Below, in pieces: positions 36,320 to 44,514 of a stretch of 64,000 nucleotides of DNA (positions are counted from its first letter, which is position 1; the number at the start of each line of letters is the position of its first letter). The notes under the pieces were generated by a model that ran no database searches, was not told the origin of the DNA, and worked only from the letters and a program-made list of their open reading frames with translations. A program made the position numbers and the translations under genes. Source of the stretch: Chryseobacterium capnotolerans (GTDB lineage Bacteria; Bacteroidota; Bacteroidia; Flavobacteriales; Weeksellaceae); NCBI RefSeq assembly GCF_021278965.1, contig NZ_CP065589.1, forward strand, positions 253,001 through 317,000. The letters run 5' to 3'.

Positions 36320-37050
36320 TTGAGATACTTTATAGAATTTTCTTACAACGGAAAGAATTATTTTGGCTATCAGATACAGCCCGACGCTATTTCCGTGCAG
36401 GAAGAATTGGAAAAAGCACTTTCCACCATTTTAAGAGAAGAAATTAAAACCACAGGAGCCGGAAGGACAGATACCGGTGTTCATGCTAAAAAAATATTTG
36501 CTCATTTTGATACGGAGCAGGAGTTGAGTCCCGAGCTCCCACGAAGGCTGAACAGTTTTCTCCCACCTGATATTTCCATTGATAGAATTTTCAAGGTGAA
36601 GGATGACTTTCATGCCCGCTTTGATGCAACCTACAGGACCTACGAATATTATATTTCGTTGGAAAAAATCCGTTTACCCAGGAATCTGCCTGGCAGCACT
36701 GGAAAAGATCATTAGATATTGATAAAATGAACGAAGCCTGTAAGATCCTTTTTGAATATGAGGATTTTACCAGTTTTGCGAAATTGAAAACGGATAATAA
36801 AACGAATATCTGCAAAATGTATCTTGCAAAATGGGAACAAAATGGAGCAGAACTGAAATTTACGGTTTCTGCCAACCGTTTCCTGAGAAATATGGTTCGT
36901 GCCATTGTAGGGACAATGGTGGAGATTGGTACAGGAAAACTAAAACCTGAAGATTTACGCAGGGTCATTGAAGATAAAAATCGTAATGCTGCCGGAACCT
37001 CTGCTCCGGCCCATGGATTGTATCTTGTGGATGTAGGCTACGACTTTTAA
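36320..37050 (+). pseudogene. truA: tRNA pseudouridine synthase A, one frameshift at 36663-36668
   Basis: Modifies U38-U40 of tRNA anticodon arms; about 243 residues if repaired. The first frame gives LRYFIEFSYNGKNYFGYQIQP and the catalytic Asp51 in GAGRTDTGVHA, then DATYRTYEYYIS. The second frame gives DFTSFAKL, FTVSANRFLRNMVRAIVG and GLYLVDVGY, the TruA C-terminal half. Adding one A to the A6 run at 36663-36668 reads EKNPFTQESAWQHWKRSLDIDKM and joins them. The start is a TTG at 36320, because no ATG precedes the conserved N-terminus and the promoter covers the earlier TTG. Given the gene's broad conservation, a sequencing error is the better explanation. Confidence 0.87.
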
Positions 37051-37074
37051 ATAAAAAACTAAAAAACTATCATC

Positions 37075-37419
37075 ATGTTATCAATTTTTATTCTCATTGG
37101 TGCTTACCGATATTATGCAGGCCTAGCAGAAAAATTTGGAAAAGTAAAATGGCATCTGGGGCTTCTGGCTATAGGAGTTTACCTGGGAACCCAGATTATT
37201 TTAGGAATGTCTTACGGTGTTTATTTAGCTTCCACTGATCCGGAGGCTGTGAATAATGTAAGTTATACAGGTTTTTCTGCCCCTAATCTTATTGGTTGGC
37301 TAATCTCTCTTCTTGCAGTTTGGGGCGTTTATCTGCTTCTTGAAAGAAAATATAAGAAAGAGAATCTGCAAAAGCCCTCTATAGAAATTCAACAGATCGG
37401 TAAGGGTTCGGAAGAATAA
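37075..37419 (+). CDS. small membrane protein
   Basis: 114 residues with about three hydrophobic segments: LSIFILIGAYRYYAGLA, KWHLGLLAIGVYLGTQIILGMSYGVYLA and LIGWLISLLAVWGVYLLLE, then a charged cytoplasmic tail (KYKKENLQKPSIEIQQIGKG). I do not recognise a named family; similar small membrane proteins stand beside truA and ABC exporter genes in Chryseobacterium-like genomes as far as I recall. It is 24 bases after truA on the same strand and probably co-transcribed. Confidence 0.78.
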   Translation: MLSIFILIGAYRYYAGLAEKFGKVKWHLGLLAIGVYLGTQIILGMSYGVYLASTDPEAVNNVSYTGFSAPNLIGWLISLLAVWGVYLLLERKYKKENLQKPSIEIQQIGKGSEE

Positions 37420-37558
37420 CAGAATTAAAATAAACCTTTCGACAGACTCGATAAAAATGAAGGTAGCTGCGAAAGATATTCATTCTGTAAATGATAGGTA
37501 TCTTATATTTTCTATAACGATTTGTTGAAGTTGTAAAGGCTAACAACTTATAATGTCT

Positions 37559-37566
37559 TATTTTTG
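37559..37566 (+). promoter_or_regulatory. -7 promoter element TATTTTTG of the ABC exporter gene
   Basis: Exact TAnnTTTG match 34 bases before the ATG at 37601. Confidence 0.6.
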
Positions 37567-37600
37567 CAGAGAATTTTAATTCTTTTCTTCAATTCGTATA

Positions 37601-39361
37601 ATGAAAAAACAAGATACCTGGGGAATTGTAAAAAGGCTGTTCTTTATTGGAATGAAGTTTCGTTCCTGGTTCATCCTTACTTTAGTAATCTCCATCATAC
37701 TTTCAATAGTTTCTACTTACAGACCATACCTTACCATGCAGGTTGTGGATAATGATATCACCAAGCTTCAGGATAAGGCTTTGATGATGAAACATATCTA
37801 TATCCTTGTAGGGCTGGTGTTTGCAGAAACCGTTTTAAACTTCTTTCTGGTTTATTTTTCAAACTTTATCTCACAGAATGTCATTCGTGATATTCGTGAA
37901 AGACTATACTCCAAACTGATCTATTTTAAAACATCATTTTTTGATAAAACTCCAATCGGTCAGTTGGTGACCCGTGCTGTAGGGGATGTGGAAACCATTG
38001 CAACAGTGTATACTGACGGATTTCTGATGGTTTTCGGGGATATTCTGAGAATCGTGTTTGTGCTGGTGATGATGTTCAGTACCAATGTTCATTTGAGTTA
38101 TATTACTTTGGCGATACTGCCTTTAATGGTAGTTATTACAAGATTTTTTCAAAAAAGGCTTAAAAAAGCTTTTGGCGACGAAAGAAACTGGACATCTACC
38201 CAAAACTCTTTTGTACAGGAAAGGCTGGCAGGAATGTCGATCATTCAGGTATTCAACAGGCAGGAATCCGAATTTAAAAAATTTGATGATATCAATATTA
38301 CCCTGAAAGGAGCATTATTGAGAACCGTTTTCATCTTTTCATTGTTCTTTCCGGTGGTAGAGCTTATTTCTTCATTATTTATAGGATTTATCCTGTTTTA
38401 TGGAGGATATATTACGATCAGCGCCGGGGTGGTCATTGCTTTTATTCAGTATATCTCCATGTTGATTCGCCCTTTAAGGCAGATTGCTGACCGTTTCAAT
38501 AATATCCAGAGAGGGATTGTGGGAGCGGAAAGAGTATTGGGATTAATGGATGAAGATAATTCGATGACCAATACAGGAACTGTGAAGAAAGATCACTTTG
38601 CCGGTAAAATTGAATTCCAGAAAGTACATTTTGCTTATGATGAAAAGCAGGAAGTGCTTAAAGGCATTGATTTTAAGGTGAATCCTGGCGAAACGGTTGC
38701 TATTGTGGGAGCAACAGGGGCAGGGAAGTCTACCATTATCAGTTTGATTACAAGATTATATGATATTAATTCCGGTAATATCCTTATTGATGATATAGAT
38801 TTAAAGGACTATGAGCTTTATAACCTCAGAAGTCATATCGGAGTGGTATTGCAGGATGTATTCCTTTTCCACGGAAGTATTTTTGAAAACCTTTCTTTTG
38901 GTGATGATAGTATTACTCTTGAAAAAATAAAAGCAGGGGCTAAAGAAATTGAAGTAGATCAGTTTATCGAACAGCTTCCAGGAGGATATGATTACGTAGT
39001 GAGTGAAAGGGGTTCATCAATTTCTTTAGGTCAGAGACAATTATTGTCATTCCTGAGAGCTTATTTATCTGATCCTAAAATTCTGATTCTGGATGAAGCC
39101 ACTTCCTCCATTGACCACGAAAGTGAAAAACTGATTCAGAAAGCTACAGAAAAAATTACTAAAAACAGGACCTCTATCATTATTGCCCACAGGCTTTCTA
39201 CGATTGAAAAAGCAGATAAGATCATTGTAATGGAGCACGGTAAAATTGTAGAAGAAGGAAAGCATCTCGATCTTCTGGATAAAAACGGATATTATGCTAC
39301 TCTATACAAAGCCCAGCTTCGGCATGAAGTAGAAATGGAAGAAGAACAAGAATCTAAATAA
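37601..39361 (+). CDS. ABC transporter, fused permease and ATP-binding domains
   Basis: 586-residue exporter half-transporter that would work as a dimer. Residues about 15-310 hold six membrane helices (type I exporter fold). The nucleotide-binding domain has Walker A GATGAGKST (about residue 370), Q-loop LQDVFLF, signature ISLGQRQLLSF (a variant of LSGGQ), Walker B ILILDEATSSID and switch histidine IIAHRLST. It resembles MsbA/MdlB-type lipid or multidrug exporters. There is no N-terminal C39 peptidase domain, so it cannot by itself process the double-glycine peptide encoded at 30.1 kb. A terminator follows. Confidence 0.94.
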   Translation: MKKQDTWGIVKRLFFIGMKFRSWFILTLVISIILSIVSTYRPYLTMQVVDNDITKLQDKALMMKHIYILVGLVFAETVLNFFLVYFSNFISQNVIRDIRERLYSKLIYFKTSFFDKTPIGQLVTRAVGDVETIATVYTDGFLMVFGDILRIVFVLVMMFSTNVHLSYITLAILPLMVVITRFFQKRLKKAFGDERNWTSTQNSFVQERLAGMSIIQVFNRQESEFKKFDDINITLKGALLRTVFIFSLFFPVVELISSLFIGFILFYGGYITISAGVVIAFIQYISMLIRPLRQIADRFNNIQRGIVGAERVLGLMDEDNSMTNTGTVKKDHFAGKIEFQKVHFAYDEKQEVLKGIDFKVNPGETVAIVGATGAGKSTIISLITRLYDINSGNILIDDIDLKDYELYNLRSHIGVVLQDVFLFHGSIFENLSFGDDSITLEKIKAGAKEIEVDQFIEQLPGGYDYVVSERGSSISLGQRQLLSFLRAYLSDPKILILDEATSSIDHESEKLIQKATEKITKNRTSIIIAHRLSTIEKADKIIVMEHGKIVEEGKHLDLLDKNGYYATLYKAQLRHEVEMEEEQESK

Positions 39362-39375
39362 GATTATATTAAATA

Positions 39376-39404
39376 AAAAAAGAGAGCTAGTTGCTCTCTT
39401 TTTT
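39376..39404. terminator. bidirectional terminator after the ABC exporter gene
   Basis: Stem AAAAAAGAGAGC / GCTCTCTTTTTT with loop TAGTT, between convergent genes. Confidence 0.92.
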
Positions 39405-39419
39405 GTTTATTTCAGTTAA

Positions 39420-41201
39420 TTAAAATTGTAATTTTTTAGTCAGTACCTTTCCATCTTTTAGAACTACATTCACTGTGATGATGGTACTCTTTTGATTGAT
39501 AGGAAATCTAAATTCAGAAGCATTGATGTCTGTTCTGTTTACCAATAGCTTTCCTGATGCATCATAGATATGTAATGACGCAATTTTTGATTCCCCTTTT
39601 ACATATATTGAATTTTCATCCTTGGTGATGAATGAATTATTCTTTGAAGTTATATCATTTACAGATAATGAAGCCTGTGGTACTATGGTTACGGAATAAT
39701 CTTCCACTTGGCCATATTTTGGAGTATAGCATGATGTAATGGTAGTACCTGCATCACCAATGACCCTCATTCTTAAAGGAGTATTAAGGACAGCATTTGA
39801 TGGTGGAATTACAGAAGCAGTTGCCAATGAACCATTAGTGACTCCGGTTTGGTTTAAAATCAGCTCTGTAGTTTCATTAAACTGACCATCATTATTATAA
39901 TCAATATAGGCTTTTATCGTATGACTATTGCTTGTTCCCGGTGCAACAGTAATTGTAGTGGCAGTATTGCTGTAAATTTCGGTTTTCGAAATTCCCAGAC
40001 AGTAGTTTCCTGTAAAGTCTTCATAGAAATTATTGGAAGCCGTTTTGTAATTCTTGGAGTAATTACTGATACTTCCGAACTTCACAGCAGTAATTCCGAT
40101 ATTATAGTTTCCGGGAGTGCTTATTGAGGTTGGAGTACAAGCATTGGTAAGGGATATATTGTTATTGATGGTTGTATTGGAAGCTACCGGAGAATTGATT
40201 AACGATTGTCTGTATTGAAGAAGTTGTGCCGTTGCACGATCTGTTTGCCCTTGTGTGAACAAGTCTCTAAAGCAATACGTATAAGACATAACATTTCTTT
40301 CTCCGCCAGCATATATCTGGCTGGTACATGGGTTGATTTGCCCAGTCTGGCAGTTTCTGGGAACAGAAGCGTGATAAAGACTTTTCATAGGTTCAGTATC
40401 ACAAACCAGATCACCATTCAAGGTACAGTCGGTATTGGCAGGGCAGTTTCCTGTGGTAGCATTATAGCCTTCGTGGGTATGTCTTAATCCCAGGGCATGG
40501 CCAAACTCGTGAGCCAATGTCTGTGCATTGACTGCTGAAGCACTGGTTGCCATAAAAGAGTAATCATTGTTTCCACCTGGATAATATGCATACCCGTTTA
40601 ATCCTCCAGAGTTTGAAGTCAGTTTTTTAACAACATAAATATTGTAATACTTGCTGGTGTCCCATTGCCCCATGGCAGTAATTTCTGTTGCAGGGACTGC
40701 ATTGGTCGTGTTGTCGTCATTTACTCCGCCACTTACATATTTTGGAAGACCGGAGGCATCAATTCTATTGATTCCATTAGTGGGATTACAATTAGGATCT
40801 ATTTTAGCAAAAACGAATTTCACAGGCAAGGCAGAACTTGTAGCAGCCATTCCACTGGATGCATTTCCTGCAAAAACACCATTGGTATAATTTACCCAGG
40901 CAATAATATCTGCATCAGATTTGTTATTAACGTTTCCTATTGGGCTTCCATCACCTACAACATGCACTACAATGGGGATTTCGTATATCTGATTCTGACC
41001 ATTCTTTGCGGCTAGTTTGCCGCTTTTAATCATTTTTGACAATTCCAGATTGAAGGCATCATCCTGGATTTTTTCGTTCGGGAACTTGGCATAATGTTTT
41101 TTCATTAATTCATCAGTTCCGCATTCTAAAAATTCTACATTCTGTGAATAAAAATTAGAAGATAAACTTGCTGTAATAAGCAGAAATAATAGTTTTTTCA
41201 A
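39420..41201 (-). CDS. secreted M43-type zinc metalloprotease with GEVED-like and T9SS domains
   Basis: 593 residues. N-terminal signal peptide (KKLLFLLITASLSSNFYSQ), then a metzincin catalytic domain of the pappalysin (M43) type: HEFGHALGLRH at residues 231-241 gives the three zinc histidines and the catalytic Glu232, and RNVMSYTYC is the Met-turn. A GEVED-like beta domain follows (AYIDYNNDGQFNETTELIL to YGQVEDYSV). The C-terminus (ASLHIYDASGKLLVNRTD to VVLKDGKVLTKKLQF) is a T9SS sorting domain without the usual YPNP motif. So it is exported by the type IX system and degrades extracellular protein. The start codon is TTG at 41201; no upstream ATG fits. Confidence 0.92.
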   Translation of the reverse strand: MKKLLFLLITASLSSNFYSQNVEFLECGTDELMKKHYAKFPNEKIQDDAFNLELSKMIKSGKLAAKNGQNQIYEIPIVVHVVGDGSPIGNVNNKSDADIIAWVNYTNGVFAGNASSGMAATSSALPVKFVFAKIDPNCNPTNGINRIDASGLPKYVSGGVNDDNTTNAVPATEITAMGQWDTSKYYNIYVVKKLTSNSGGLNGYAYYPGGNNDYSFMATSASAVNAQTLAHEFGHALGLRHTHEGYNATTGNCPANTDCTLNGDLVCDTEPMKSLYHASVPRNCQTGQINPCTSQIYAGGERNVMSYTYCFRDLFTQGQTDRATAQLLQYRQSLINSPVASNTTINNNISLTNACTPTSISTPGNYNIGITAVKFGSISNYSKNYKTASNNFYEDFTGNYCLGISKTEIYSNTATTITVAPGTSNSHTIKAYIDYNNDGQFNETTELILNQTGVTNGSLATASVIPPSNAVLNTPLRMRVIGDAGTTITSCYTPKYGQVEDYSVTIVPQASLSVNDITSKNNSFITKDENSIYVKGESKIASLHIYDASGKLLVNRTDINASEFRFPINQKSTIITVNVVLKDGKVLTKKLQF

Positions 41202-41232
41202 AGTTATTTATTTAAGTGTTGTTTTTATTCAC

Positions 41233-41240
41233 CAAAAATA
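41233..41240 (-). promoter_or_regulatory. -7 promoter element TATTTTTG of the metalloprotease gene
   Basis: Exact TAnnTTTG match on the minus strand, 31 bases upstream of the TTG start. Confidence 0.55.
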
Positions 41241-41259
41241 AATAAAAAAACTATAACGA

Positions 41260-41874
41260 TCAGTGCTTCCTAAAACTGCAGAAAATAAAATTTTGAGTAG
41301 TCTCAAAAGGGGTCATATGGTCTTCAGTAATGCATTTTATTCTTTCAAAAGCAATGTCAAATTTTTCAGATAACGATTCTTCATCATATTGTTGAATTTC
41401 CAACCCACTACACTTGGTAGGACCATTTTTAGAGAATGTTCCTAAGACCATAAAGCTGTTTATGTTTTTCTCAGCAATAGTAATATATGCAGAAACCTGT
41501 TCCGGAGTTGTTAAGAAGTGAAAGGCTGCCCTGTCATGCCAGATATCGTAAGTTTCTGTAGGTTCGAAAGTAGTAATATCTGTAGCAATCCATTTCACTT
41601 TGTGAGCATTATCACCCAATCTTTGTTTTGCTTTTTCCAGAGCTTTGGAAGAAATGTCTAATACTGTAATGTTTTGATAGCCTTCTTCAAGGAGAAAATC
41701 AACCAGATTACTGTCCCCACCACCAATATCAATGATTTTCGCTTCTTTTCCCAATCCGAAAGAATGAATAAAATCAAGAGAAGTCTGAGGCTTTTCCTGG
41801 GTCCAGCTTACCTGGTCAGGATTTTTAGTTTCATACACATTTTCCCAGTGGCTTTTATTGGTGGCAGAATTCAT
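41260..41874 (-). CDS. class I SAM-dependent methyltransferase
   Basis: 204 residues. N-terminal HWENVYETKNPDQVSWTQEKP is typical of the thiopurine/tellurite-type methyltransferase group. The SAM-binding motif AKIIDIGGGDSNLVDFLLEEGY is followed by TVLDISSKALEKAKQRLG and DIWHDRAAFHFLT. The methyl acceptor is unknown. It is the last gene of a four-gene operon; its ATG overlaps the preceding stop by four bases (ATGA), so translation is coupled to the membrane-protein gene. Confidence 0.92.
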   Translation of the reverse strand: MNSATNKSHWENVYETKNPDQVSWTQEKPQTSLDFIHSFGLGKEAKIIDIGGGDSNLVDFLLEEGYQNITVLDISSKALEKAKQRLGDNAHKVKWIATDITTFEPTETYDIWHDRAAFHFLTTPEQVSAYITIAEKNINSFMVLGTFSKNGPTKCSGLEIQQYDEESLSEKFDIAFERIKCITEDHMTPFETTQNFIFCSFRKH

Positions 41875-42464
41875 GAGTTCTTTAACTGATTGTTTATTTC
41901 TTCAAATTTATTAATTAATTCATCAACTTTTCCTTGTTGTTTCTTTATTGTTTTAGGTCTGATATAAAACCAGTTGAAAGCTATCCAAAGGAAAGTTAAT
42001 ACATACGCCAAAATTCCGGATAGAGATGACATTTTCGAAGCATATTCGTACATATATAGGCATATTCCAAGAAACAGCATCACAAAATACAGATTAAGCA
42101 TGGTGGTTTGCATAAACTTCTGCTTATTTTTTACCAGATATAGATTATTGAGATATTCACTGTTGGATTGGGTATTGTCAATTTTATAAAAGACCATCAA
42201 TAGTCGGTTGTAAGCCAATAAAAAGATAACCATAGCCAGAATCACAAGTACGATTCCGATTTTTGTGCTGATAAGCTGAGGTTGATAACGATACCATATA
42301 AAAGCAATACACAAGCTGGTTGCAATCAATAGAAGATTGGTGAGGATCAGTTTGCGAAGGTTTTCATTTTTAAACTTTTTCAGTCTATTAAGAAGTTCCT
42401 CTATATTAGGTTTTGGAGAAGTCTGTTGTTTCCATATATTTTTAAAATCAATATTAGCATTCAT
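41871..42464 (-). CDS. four-helix membrane protein in an ECF sigma operon
   Basis: 197 residues. A cytoplasmic N-terminus (DFKNIWKQQTSPKPNIEELLNRLKKFKNENLRKL) is followed by four hydrophobic segments and a basic, coiled-coil-like C-terminus (KTIKKQQGKVDELINKFEEINNQLK). It overlaps the sigma-factor gene by 11 bases and the methyltransferase gene by four. The place directly behind an ECF sigma gene is where anti-sigma factors lie, so it may hold the sigma factor at the membrane; no classical anti-sigma zinc motif is seen, so this is inference. Confidence 0.82.
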   Translation of the reverse strand: MNANIDFKNIWKQQTSPKPNIEELLNRLKKFKNENLRKLILTNLLLIATSLCIAFIWYRYQPQLISTKIGIVLVILAMVIFLLAYNRLLMVFYKIDNTQSNSEYLNNLYLVKNKQKFMQTTMLNLYFVMLFLGICLYMYEYASKMSSLSGILAYVLTFLWIAFNWFYIRPKTIKKQQGKVDELINKFEEINNQLKNS

Positions 42465-42924
42465 TGTGTTTAAATTTTTGTGTTAACTTTTCTTTGATCC
42501 TATGAATTTTTACCCGGATATTGGCTTCCGAAAGGCCTGTGATCTGAGCTATTTCTGCCTGCTTTACTTCTTCCAGTTCCAGAGAAATAATAATTCTGTC
42601 TGTTTCCGGCAGCTCTGAAATAAACTGATAAAGCAGTTGGATTTGGGGTTCCATAGATTCCTGTTTTTTTTCTTCCAGATTGATAGGGAGATCTGCTTTG
42701 GAAAATTTTTTTTCCTTTTCAATCTGCCGGAGACAATTATTGGAAGCAATCCTGAAGATCCATGTTCCGATACTGGATTCATTTCTAAACTTTGGAAGCT
42801 GCTGCCATACGATAATGAATGTTTCCTGGGCAAGATCCTGAGCAAGGTCGGTATCATTCACATATCCCATACACAAACGGAATATCTTTTGCCAGTAGAG
42901 CTCGTAAATATCTTCAAATACCAT
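42454..42924 (-). CDS. RNA polymerase ECF-type sigma factor
   Basis: 156-residue sigma-70 family protein with regions 2 and 4 only. Region 2: IYELYWQKIFRLCMGYVNDTDLAQDLAQETFIIVWQQLPKF and GTWIFRIASNNCLRQIEKEKK. Region 4: FISELPETDRIIISLELEEVKQAEIAQITGLSEANIRVKIHRIKEKL, the DNA-reading helix-turn-helix. It directs RNA polymerase to a special promoter set, possibly including its own operon. Its ATG shares one base with the stop of the upstream hydrolase gene (TAATG), and the next gene overlaps its end. Confidence 0.94.
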   Translation of the reverse strand: MVFEDIYELYWQKIFRLCMGYVNDTDLAQDLAQETFIIVWQQLPKFRNESSIGTWIFRIASNNCLRQIEKEKKFSKADLPINLEEKKQESMEPQIQLLYQFISELPETDRIIISLELEEVKQAEIAQITGLSEANIRVKIHRIKEKLTQKFKHNEC

Positions 42925-43775
42925 TATTTTGTGGATAAGAAGTTGTTTAACTGGTTAAAATACCACTCTTTATCATCGTACATAATGAAATGCAGTCCTT
43001 TTGTGGAATATTGAAAATTGGCATTTTTAAGATTTGCGTATTGTGCTTCAATCGCTGGTTTCATAAATACAAAATAAGATTCCAGAAGAATAAGAGAAGG
43101 ACATTGTATATTTTTGATGGTTTCCCTCAGGTCGGTATTAGAGAAATCACAGTACATTTTAGCAAATGTCTTTCTGTCAGATTTCATGCTCCAGTCAATC
43201 ACTGTACTCTGCATAGAAGTATCTGCTAAAAGGCGTGGGATAGATTGAGTCTGCATTGTACGGAAATCTTCATCAGGCATAGTGGTCAATTTATTAATGG
43301 TTGATGAGCAGTCGTTATTTTCTTTAGACTTAAAGTTAGGATTAGAGATTGCTGCCAGGCAAGGTAAAGTATCTACAATAACAATTTTACCTACGAGTTC
43401 AGGATAATCTGCTGCGATAGCCAGGGCAAGGGCTCCTCCCATACTATGTCCAATGATAATGGGTTTTTCAATTTTATGAGTTTTTATATAAGCTGCAATT
43501 CCTTTTTCCCAATCTTTGAAGCTGGCATCAGCATCAGGTTTTGCTCCTGCAAATCCTGCCATAGTTAAAGTATAACAGGTAAAATCTTTTTCAAACTTTG
43601 CAGTAGTCTCATTCCATACATCTCCAGAAGAAGCAAATCCGGGAATCAAAATTAAAGACTGATTTCCCTTTCCGGTTTTTTTTACCTCAAATGGATATGT
43701 TTTTTCCTGACCAAATATATTACATGCTGCTGCAAAAAATAACATGATGATAAGAAGGAATGTAAATTTTTTCAT
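42924..43775 (-). CDS. exported alpha/beta hydrolase
   Basis: 283 residues. The N-terminus MKKFTFLLIIMLFFAAAC is an export signal; it could be a lipobox (Cys18) or a type I signal ending at IFGQ. The hydrolase fold has the oxyanion motif LILIPGFASSGDVW, the nucleophile elbow GHSMGG with Ser111 and a late His in KGLHFIMYDD. Substrate unknown. It is the first gene of the operon hydrolase, ECF sigma, membrane protein, methyltransferase, with TAATG overlap to the sigma gene. That an extracytoplasmic enzyme leads a sigma operon suggests response to an envelope signal, which is inference. Confidence 0.92.
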   Translation of the reverse strand: MKKFTFLLIIMLFFAAACNIFGQEKTYPFEVKKTGKGNQSLILIPGFASSGDVWNETTAKFEKDFTCYTLTMAGFAGAKPDADASFKDWEKGIAAYIKTHKIEKPIIIGHSMGGALALAIAADYPELVGKIVIVDTLPCLAAISNPNFKSKENNDCSSTINKLTTMPDEDFRTMQTQSIPRLLADTSMQSTVIDWSMKSDRKTFAKMYCDFSNTDLRETIKNIQCPSLILLESYFVFMKPAIEAQYANLKNANFQYSTKGLHFIMYDDKEWYFNQLNNFLSTK

Positions 43776-44211
43776 GATTTCTAAAGTTTTAAGGTTTATT
43801 TGTCTTTTAGAGACGAGCTTTTTTAAAATGTTACACTGTTTTTTTTTTATTTTTTTGAAAAAATATTTTTTCTCATTAGAAAACCTTTATCACCAAAGGA
43901 AAACGTCGGGTAATTTTTTTGTAAATAACTTCTATGTAATGAGCTTGTCTTGGAAGAATATGATAAAAATCATGAATCGTTCGATGTTTACTCAATTTTT
44001 AGAATATTTCCTCTCTAATACGTGATTAATTAGTGGTGTGAAATAAATTAAGTTTTTGTGTTTTTAGTGTTTATAATTAAAAAATAACGGCTTAATAGTG
44101 TTTATATTGATAATAATTATTAAATTTATTGAAAGTTTAAGTCGCTACCCCGGGAAGTGATGGGGTAGGTGGGCAAAAATGGAATTTTTAACTAAAAACT
44201 AAAAAATATAA
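43776..44211. other. AT-rich divergent intergenic region with a small GC-rich leader segment
   Basis: About 435 bases between divergent genes. Most is AT-rich with A and T runs and no convincing frame. At about 44142-44175 a GC-rich segment contains TACCCC and GGGGTA nine bases apart, which could form a hairpin in the leader of the 44212 gene. No TAnnTTTG promoter was found. Confidence 0.5.
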
Positions 44212-44427
44212 ATGAGTAATAGTATCCAAGATGAATTTAAAGTCTTTAAAGACGAACTGAAAAAACTTAATATTGAAGTACAGAAAGTAGTAAAAGTAGG
44301 AAACGGAAGCATGGATTTTCATGAAGTTTTCTACAAATCACCACGATATGATGAGGTGAAGACTGTGTATGTTCAGCGTCATAATCTGGACAATATGATA
44401 GAAAAATTTAAACAAGCTTATCATTAA
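44212..44427 (+). CDS. small hypothetical protein, 71 residues
   Basis: Soluble, charged and mostly helical at the start: IQDEFKVFKDELKKLNIEVQKVVK, then a strand-rich part MDFHEVFYKSPRYDEVKTVYVQRHN and a final helix LDNMIEKFKQAY. No signal or membrane segment and no recognised family. The frame is supported by its isolated position, a clear ATG at 44212 after an A-rich leader, and a strong terminator seven bases past the stop. Function unknown. Confidence 0.75.
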   Translation: MSNSIQDEFKVFKDELKKLNIEVQKVVKVGNGSMDFHEVFYKSPRYDEVKTVYVQRHNLDNMIEKFKQAYH

Positions 44428-44433
44428 AAATAT

Positions 44434-44472
44434 AACGTTCGCCGCAGATTTTCTGCGGCGAACGTTTTTTAT
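44434..44472. terminator. strong bidirectional terminator
   Basis: Perfect 15-base stem AACGTTCGCCGCAGA and its reverse complement, loop TTT, T6 tail. It sits between the 71-residue gene and the convergent MFS transporter gene. Confidence 0.93.
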
Positions 44473-44514
44473 AGAGTGATTAAATCTTTACTTGAAAATA
44501 AGAGATGAAAAAAT

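Noticed and set aside
37437..37470. Segment CTTTCGACAGACTCG resembling short dispersed repeats of Bacteroidota
   Set aside because: Only one copy in this window, so repeat status could not be supported.
43744..44025. 93-codon plus-strand frame at the start of the gap between hydrolase and 71-residue gene
   Set aside because: Phe/Lys-rich translation of T and A runs, overlaps the hydrolase start; no protein-like pattern.
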